Shown piece after piece: positions 56,041-64,000 of a DNA stretch of 64,000 bases (the stretch's first letter is position 1; each line of letters begins with the position of its first letter). The position numbers and the translations under genes were made by a program. The notes under the pieces are model-generated. The model saw nothing but the letters and a program-made list of their open reading frames with translations, did not search any database and had not been told where the DNA came from. Origin of the DNA: Austwickia chelonae NBRC 105200 (lineage in GTDB: Bacteria; Actinomycetota; Actinomycetes; Actinomycetales; Dermatophilaceae); assembly GCF_000298175.1 (NCBI RefSeq), contig NZ_BAGZ01000008.1:124001-188000 (forward strand), given 5' to 3'.

Positions 56041-58596
56041 ATGCTGAGGGCCTCGTGGAAGAGCCTGTGGGCTCGGAAGCTGTCGTTGATGCTGTCCACG
56101 GTGGCGATCGTGCTCGGCACAGCGTTCGTCGCCGGCTCCTATATCTTCACCGACATGCTGGACAGCGCCTTCAAAGGCGTCATCAGCGGTGCTGTCGCCG
56201 ACGTGAACGTACAGCCGAAGGGCATGGACGATACTGCCGCTATGGGCGGGATCAACCGCTCTCTGACGGCCGCGGATGTCGAGAAGGTCCGCCGGGTCGA
56301 GGGTGTGCAGTCGGCCTACGGGAATATCACCGACCCCATGAGCACCTACGTGCTGGACAAGAAGGGCAAGCCCATGACGATGGGTGCGCCCAGCATGGGC
56401 TTCAATTTCGTCGATGCCCCGGCCATGGGTGGGCAGCCGGGTCTGATCGTGAAGTCCGGCCGCGCGCCCAAGGGCGAGGGCGAGGTCATGATCGACCCGC
56501 AGTCGCTGCAGAAGGGCGGTTACGCCCTCGGTGACAAGGTCAAGATCATCACCTCGGGCAAGCTCGGCACGATCGAGCCCACCGTCGTCGGCACCGGCAT
56601 CTACGGGGCCAAGGGGTCGACCGGAGGCGCGACGTACGCCATCTTCGACACTCCCTTCGCGCAGAAGATCTATCTCGACGGCGCCGATGCCTATCACGGC
56701 GTCTGGGTGACGACGACCCCCGGGACGGACGCCAAGCAGGTGGCCGATCGGATGTCCGGGATCATGCCGGACGGCTTCGAGGCGAAGTCCGGTAAAGAGG
56801 TCTCGGACAAGATGAACGAGTTGATGGCCCAGCAGATGGGCTTCATGAAGAACTTCCTGCTCATCTTCGCCAGCATCGCGTTGCTGGTGGGCTCGTTCCT
56901 GATCTTCAACACCTTCTCGATCCTGGTGGCCCAGCGCGGTCGGGAGATGGCGCTCATGCGCGCCATGGGCGCCAGCCGGGCGCAGATCACCTTGAGTGTC
57001 TTCTTCGAGGCCGTCGTCATGGGCGTCATCGGCTCTCTCGGCGGCCTGCTCCTCGGTTTCGCCCTGGCGTTCGGCATCTCCCAGCTCTTCGGCACGGTGG
57101 GCCTCGACCTGGCCGGTGCCGGTATGCATCTGACGGTGCCTACGCTCATCGCGACCTTCTCCGTGGGGATCCTCGTGACCTTGGTCGCGGCGATGGCCCC
57201 GGCCGTCCGCGCGGGGCGGGTTCCGCCGGTGGCGGCGATGAGCGGTGACATGATGACGGGCAAGACCGGTCTGGGTTGGCGGGCTGTCGGCGGGGGCATC
57301 GTGCTGGCTGTGGGGGTGACGCTCTTCCTGGTCGGGCTCTTCAAGGGCAGTCTCGACAACCGGGTGCAGATCCTGGGCGGGGGTGCGCTGCTGACCTTCT
57401 TCGGCGTCGCCGCGCTGAGTCCGATCCTGGGAGCGCCGGCGATCTGGCTGATCGGTCGGCTCAACAAGGCCGTCTACGGTGCCGTGGGCCGTCTCGCCGA
57501 GGTCAACTCGGCTCGTAACCCGCGTCGCACGGCGGTCACCGCTTCGGCCCTGATGATCGGTCTCGCGCTCGTCACGTCTCTGGGCACGCTGGGCGCGTCG
57601 ATGAAGGCCAGCACGCACGACGCCGTCGTGAAGGCGCTACGCGGGGACTTCGTGACCCGGAGCGTGACCCAGATGCCGTTCACGGGTGCCGTCGGCGACG
57701 GCATGGAGAGGGTGTCCGGCGTTTCCGCGGTGCATCGTGTCGCCCATGCCCCGGGGAAATGGGAGGGCGAGCGGTCCTATTTCGGTGCCATCGATCCTTC
57801 GTCGTTCGACAAGATCATCAAGCAGACGATGGTGCAGGGGAATCTTTCGGACTTCCGTGGGCAGGCCGTCCTCCTGCACGAGGACGAGGCCAAGACCTTG
57901 GGTGCCAAGGTCGGGAACCGGGTCACCGTCAACCTCAACGGACGCGACATCCCGGTCACGTTGGCCGGCCTCTTCGTCACGGAGAAGAACACGGGCATCG
58001 GGAACAGACTCCTCACGCGCGACACGATGAAGGCTGCGGGTCTGCCGCTGCAGGACAGTCTGCTCACGGTCGATGTGGCTGATGGTGCCGACAAGGCGAA
58101 GGTCCGTGCGGATCTCGAGAAGGTCGTCGCCGACATCCCGATGGTGACCCTCTCCGACCAGGGCGAGTACGCGAAGGCGCAGACGGCAAGTATCGATCAG
58201 CTGCTCTATCTGCTCTACGCCTTGCTCGGGCTGGCCATCGTCATCGCCGTCTTCGGCATCGTGAACACTCTGGGCCTGTCGATCATCGAACGCACCAGGG
58301 AGATCGGTTTGTTGCGGGCGGTGGGCGTGAACAAGGGCCAGATCCGCACGATGATCACCTTGGAGTCGATCACGATCGCCCTGCTCGGTTCGATGCTGGG
58401 GATCGGACTGGGGTTGGCCTTCGGTTTCGGGATCCAGCGGGCGTTGGCGAGCCAGGGCCTCGGTCAGCTGGTGCTCCCCTGGGCGCAGATCGGGATATCC
58501 CTCGTGGTCGCGCTGGTCGTCGGTATCTTGGCGGGGCTGTGGCCGGCGATGCGGGCGAACAAATTGGATGTCCTGAAGGCGATCGCCTCGGACTGA
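56041..58596 (+). CDS. FtsX/MacB-type ABC transporter permease
   Basis: An 851-residue permease with two FtsX repeats. The first helix (residues about 15-35) is followed by a large MacB-like extracytoplasmic domain (about 40-265), then helices near 275-460, a second extracytoplasmic domain (about 485-715), and four C-terminal helices. The cytoplasmic loops carry RGREMALMRAMGASRAQI and RTREIGLLRAVGVNKGQI, the classical FtsX motifs. Such pairs export lipids, peptides or antibiotics, or act in envelope mechanotransmission. No substrate or two-component system is nearby. Confidence 0.92.
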   Translation: MLRASWKSLWARKLSLMLSTVAIVLGTAFVAGSYIFTDMLDSAFKGVISGAVADVNVQPKGMDDTAAMGGINRSLTAADVEKVRRVEGVQSAYGNITDPMSTYVLDKKGKPMTMGAPSMGFNFVDAPAMGGQPGLIVKSGRAPKGEGEVMIDPQSLQKGGYALGDKVKIITSGKLGTIEPTVVGTGIYGAKGSTGGATYAIFDTPFAQKIYLDGADAYHGVWVTTTPGTDAKQVADRMSGIMPDGFEAKSGKEVSDKMNELMAQQMGFMKNFLLIFASIALLVGSFLIFNTFSILVAQRGREMALMRAMGASRAQITLSVFFEAVVMGVIGSLGGLLLGFALAFGISQLFGTVGLDLAGAGMHLTVPTLIATFSVGILVTLVAAMAPAVRAGRVPPVAAMSGDMMTGKTGLGWRAVGGGIVLAVGVTLFLVGLFKGSLDNRVQILGGGALLTFFGVAALSPILGAPAIWLIGRLNKAVYGAVGRLAEVNSARNPRRTAVTASALMIGLALVTSLGTLGASMKASTHDAVVKALRGDFVTRSVTQMPFTGAVGDGMERVSGVSAVHRVAHAPGKWEGERSYFGAIDPSSFDKIIKQTMVQGNLSDFRGQAVLLHEDEAKTLGAKVGNRVTVNLNGRDIPVTLAGLFVTEKNTGIGNRLLTRDTMKAAGLPLQDSLLTVDVADGADKAKVRADLEKVVADIPMVTLSDQGEYAKAQTASIDQLLYLLYALLGLAIVIAVFGIVNTLGLSIIERTREIGLLRAVGVNKGQIRTMITLESITIALLGSMLGIGLGLAFGFGIQRALASQGLGQLVLPWAQIGISLVVALVVGILAGLWPAMRANKLDVLKAIASD

Positions 58597-58617
58597 CAGA
58601 CGCGACCCTGTTCGATC

Positions 58618-58663
58618 CGGCTGCCGGTGGGGGCCGTCCACGGACGGCCCCCACCGGCAGCCG
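58618..58663 (+). terminator. Very long perfect terminator hairpin (22 bp)
   Basis: Arms 58618-58639 and 58642-58663 are perfectly complementary over 22 bp with an AC centre, 22 bases after the permease stop. The longest hairpin seen in the window. Confidence 0.8.
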
Positions 58664-58770
58664 TCGATCGGTTGTCATGTCGCCGTGGACATCCCGAGGA
58701 GGCGAATGACATCACTGTTCTTTCCTGGCAGAGTGAGGTCGGATCGGTGGTCGCTGGGGAGGAGCCCTTG

Positions 58771-59061
58771 ATGGAGATCGTGTCCCGTGAGCTGGACGAG
58801 CCGGGCGTGGAGACGCTGACCGAGCAGGAGACGGAACTCCTGGCCTTCGAGCGGCAGTGGTGGAAGTACGCCGGTTCGAAGGAGCAGGCCATCCGGGAGA
58901 CTTTCGACATGAGTGCCACGCGGTACTACCAGACCTTGAACGCCCTGATCGACACGCCGAAGGCCCTGGCTCATGACCCCATGTTGGTGAAGAGGCTCCG
59001 GAGGTTGCGTGCTTCGCGTCAGCGGCAACGCACCGCCAGGCGTCTGGGCGCGCAGGCCTGA
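58771..59061 (+). CDS. DUF3263 small protein
   Basis: A 96-residue actinobacterial protein. The core matches DUF3263: LTEQETELLAFERQWWKYAGSKEQAIRETFDMSATRYYQTLNALI, then a basic C-terminus (RRLRASRQRQRTARRLG). The Ser-Ala-Thr-Arg-Tyr-Tyr segment in the helical core resembles a helix-turn-helix, so DNA binding is possible. ATG at 58771 follows GGGGAGGAG. It is the first gene after the strong terminator. Confidence 0.88.
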   Translation: MEIVSRELDEPGVETLTEQETELLAFERQWWKYAGSKEQAIRETFDMSATRYYQTLNALIDTPKALAHDPMLVKRLRRLRASRQRQRTARRLGAQA

Positions 59062-59087
59062 TCGAGCGCTGAGGGACGGCCCGCGGA

Positions 59088-61586
<2,499 letters not shown>

Positions 61587-61602
61587 TCAGCAGGCCTGGC
61601 CA

Positions 61603-61629
61603 TTTGCACTCACCCTGGTCGAGTGCTAA
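61603..61629 (+). promoter_or_regulatory. CIRCE operator 1 (one mismatch) upstream of groEL
   Basis: TTTGCACTC-N9-GAGTGCTAA, one base off the HrcA consensus TTAGCACTC-N9-GAGTGCTAA (position 3 of the left arm). HrcA repressor binds CIRCE elements and is released on heat shock. Confidence 0.88.
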
Positions 61630-61637
61630 TCATGGAC

Positions 61638-61664
61638 TTAGCACTCTCGGTGTCCGAGTGATAA
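61638..61664 (+). promoter_or_regulatory. CIRCE operator 2 (one mismatch) upstream of groEL
   Basis: TTAGCACTC-N9-GAGTGATAA, with one change in the right arm. It begins eight bases after operator 1, giving a tandem pair. The groEL start is about 160 bases further on. Confidence 0.9.
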
Positions 61665-61703
61665 AGGATCCGGGCCCGAGACGTGAGAACACCACAGTCC
61701 TGA

Positions 61704-63452
<1,749 letters not shown>

Positions 63453-63488
63453 CCCACGAGGTCCGATGCTCGACCGTTGTGAACGAAC

Positions 63489-63523
63489 GAGGGGCGGCTG
63501 TCCGGTCAGGACAGCCGCCCCTC
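63489..63523 (+). terminator. Terminator after groEL
   Basis: A perfect 15-bp stem (GAGGGGCGGCTGTCC and complement) around loop GGTCA, 36 bases after the stop. Confidence 0.85.
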
Positions 63524-63587
63524 GGCGTTGCGGTGGCAGGGTTTTCCCCGGATGCGGCGATGGGCGACCGGGGGAGTGTCTCCGGCG

Positions 63588-63872
63588 TCAGAGGGGGTCG
63601 ACCGGCCAGCCGCCGCTGCGGAGACGTTGCCCGACTCGGACCATCTCGTCGGGACTGGGCACCTGATCGGTTCGTTTCATGATGCCGGCGCCGACATCGA
63701 TCCGGTCGGCCGGGATGACACCGTTCCGAACCAGCTCGTGCCCGAGATCCTCGACCTCTTCATCGGTGAGTCGGCGACGCAGGAGCGCCATCAACGGGAC
63801 ATAGTCCTGGTCAGGGACGCCGTTGGGATAACCGGCGCGCACCCAGCTGATGAATCGGTCCAGTGCGCTCAC
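63588..63872 (-). CDS. DUF3349 small protein
   Basis: A 94-residue protein of the actinobacterial DUF3349 family, with the pattern FISWVRAGYPNGVPDQDYVPLMALLRRRLTDEEV followed by IDVGAGIMKRTDQVPSPDEMVRVGQRL. GTG at 63872 follows GGGGAGGGG. The fold is a small helical bundle in known members, but the function is unknown. Convergent with groEL. The remaining bases to the window end (63873-64000) show no gene. Confidence 0.9.
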   Translation of the reverse strand: MSALDRFISWVRAGYPNGVPDQDYVPLMALLRRRLTDEEVEDLGHELVRNGVIPADRIDVGAGIMKRTDQVPSPDEMVRVGQRLRSGGWPVDPL

Positions 63873-64000
63873 TGTCCCCTCCCCTCATCGGCCATATCGG
63901 TGACCATGGTGCGGCGTGACTCTGGTGATGGTGTTGTGTGTGCCGGCGGGCAGGCTCCCGGACGGTGTCCGTGGAGCTCTCCCCGACGTCGACCCCCTCC

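Overview
The window is high-GC, densely coded DNA from an actinobacterium (Actinomycetota). The lineage is inferred from very GC-rich third codon positions, frequent GTG starts, ATGA/GTGA/TGATG stop-start overlaps, actinobacterial families (DUF3263, DUF3349, SHOCT), a mutA-mutB-meaB operon, a fused cobIJ and CIRCE-controlled groEL. A Micrococcales or Propionibacteriales member would fit, but the sequence does not fix the family. No rRNA, tRNA, CRISPR array, insertion sequence or prophage was recognised.

Layout. 0.6-8.2 kb: small ORF, GH76 hydrolase, PH/SHOCT protein, soluble zinc-binding chemoreceptor, and a 1256-residue LPETG-anchored surface protein. 8.2-9.4 kb: acyl-CoA dehydrogenase. 9.5-13.8 kb: a five-gene operon behind a cobalamin riboswitch (permease, ATPase, binding lipoprotein, FMN-binding lipoprotein, ApbE flavin transferase). 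13.9-21.5 kb: cobN behind its own cobalamin riboswitch, with divergent cobG-cobH-cobIJ. 21.6-24.9 kb: an AT-richer GT-C-like membrane protein, a DUF4870 protein and a GNAT acetyltransferase. 24.9-27.0 kb: cobM and cobL. 27.0-34.8 kb: a starch/cyclodextrin operon (secreted CGTase-type enzyme, MalE-MalF-MalG importer without ATPase, cytoplasmic GH13 enzyme) that runs into cobL-cobM, with a divergent MarR regulator. 35.5-40.3 kb: a third cobalamin riboswitch, fused ChlI-ChlD chelatase, cobO, cobA and convergent cobK. 40.5-43.1 kb: small hypothetical, SRPBCC protein and an FAD-dependent desaturase-like oxidoreductase. 43.3-48.5 kb: meaB, mutB, mutA. 49.0-52.2 kb: selD, OFA-type MFS transporter, small membrane protein. 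52.3-54.9 kb: ltaE, SGNH hydrolase, ung. 55.2-58.6 kb: MacB/FtsX-type ABC exporter. 58.8-63.9 kb: DUF3263 protein, FadH-type reductase, solitary groEL with two degenerate CIRCE operators, DUF3349 protein.

How it fits together. The dominant theme is vitamin B12: synthesis (CobA, I, G, J, M, K, L, H, cobalt insertion by CobN plus ChlID, adenosylation by CobO), probable uptake (riboswitch-controlled ABC importer), and use (adenosylcobalamin-dependent methylmalonyl-CoA mutase with its MeaB guardian). CobF and the late amidation and nucleotide-loop genes are not in the window. The second theme is alpha-glucan use: an extracellular CGTase-like enzyme makes (cyclo)maltodextrins that are imported and cut inside the cell.

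The most interesting observation is the coupling of a riboswitch-controlled corrinoid-type importer to a predicted flavinylated lipoprotein and its ApbE flavin transferase. Next come the His-to-Gln change in the CGTase active site, a 95-residue insertion in the FadH-like reductase, and an orphan soluble MCP-CZB receptor next to a wall-anchored adhesin-like protein.
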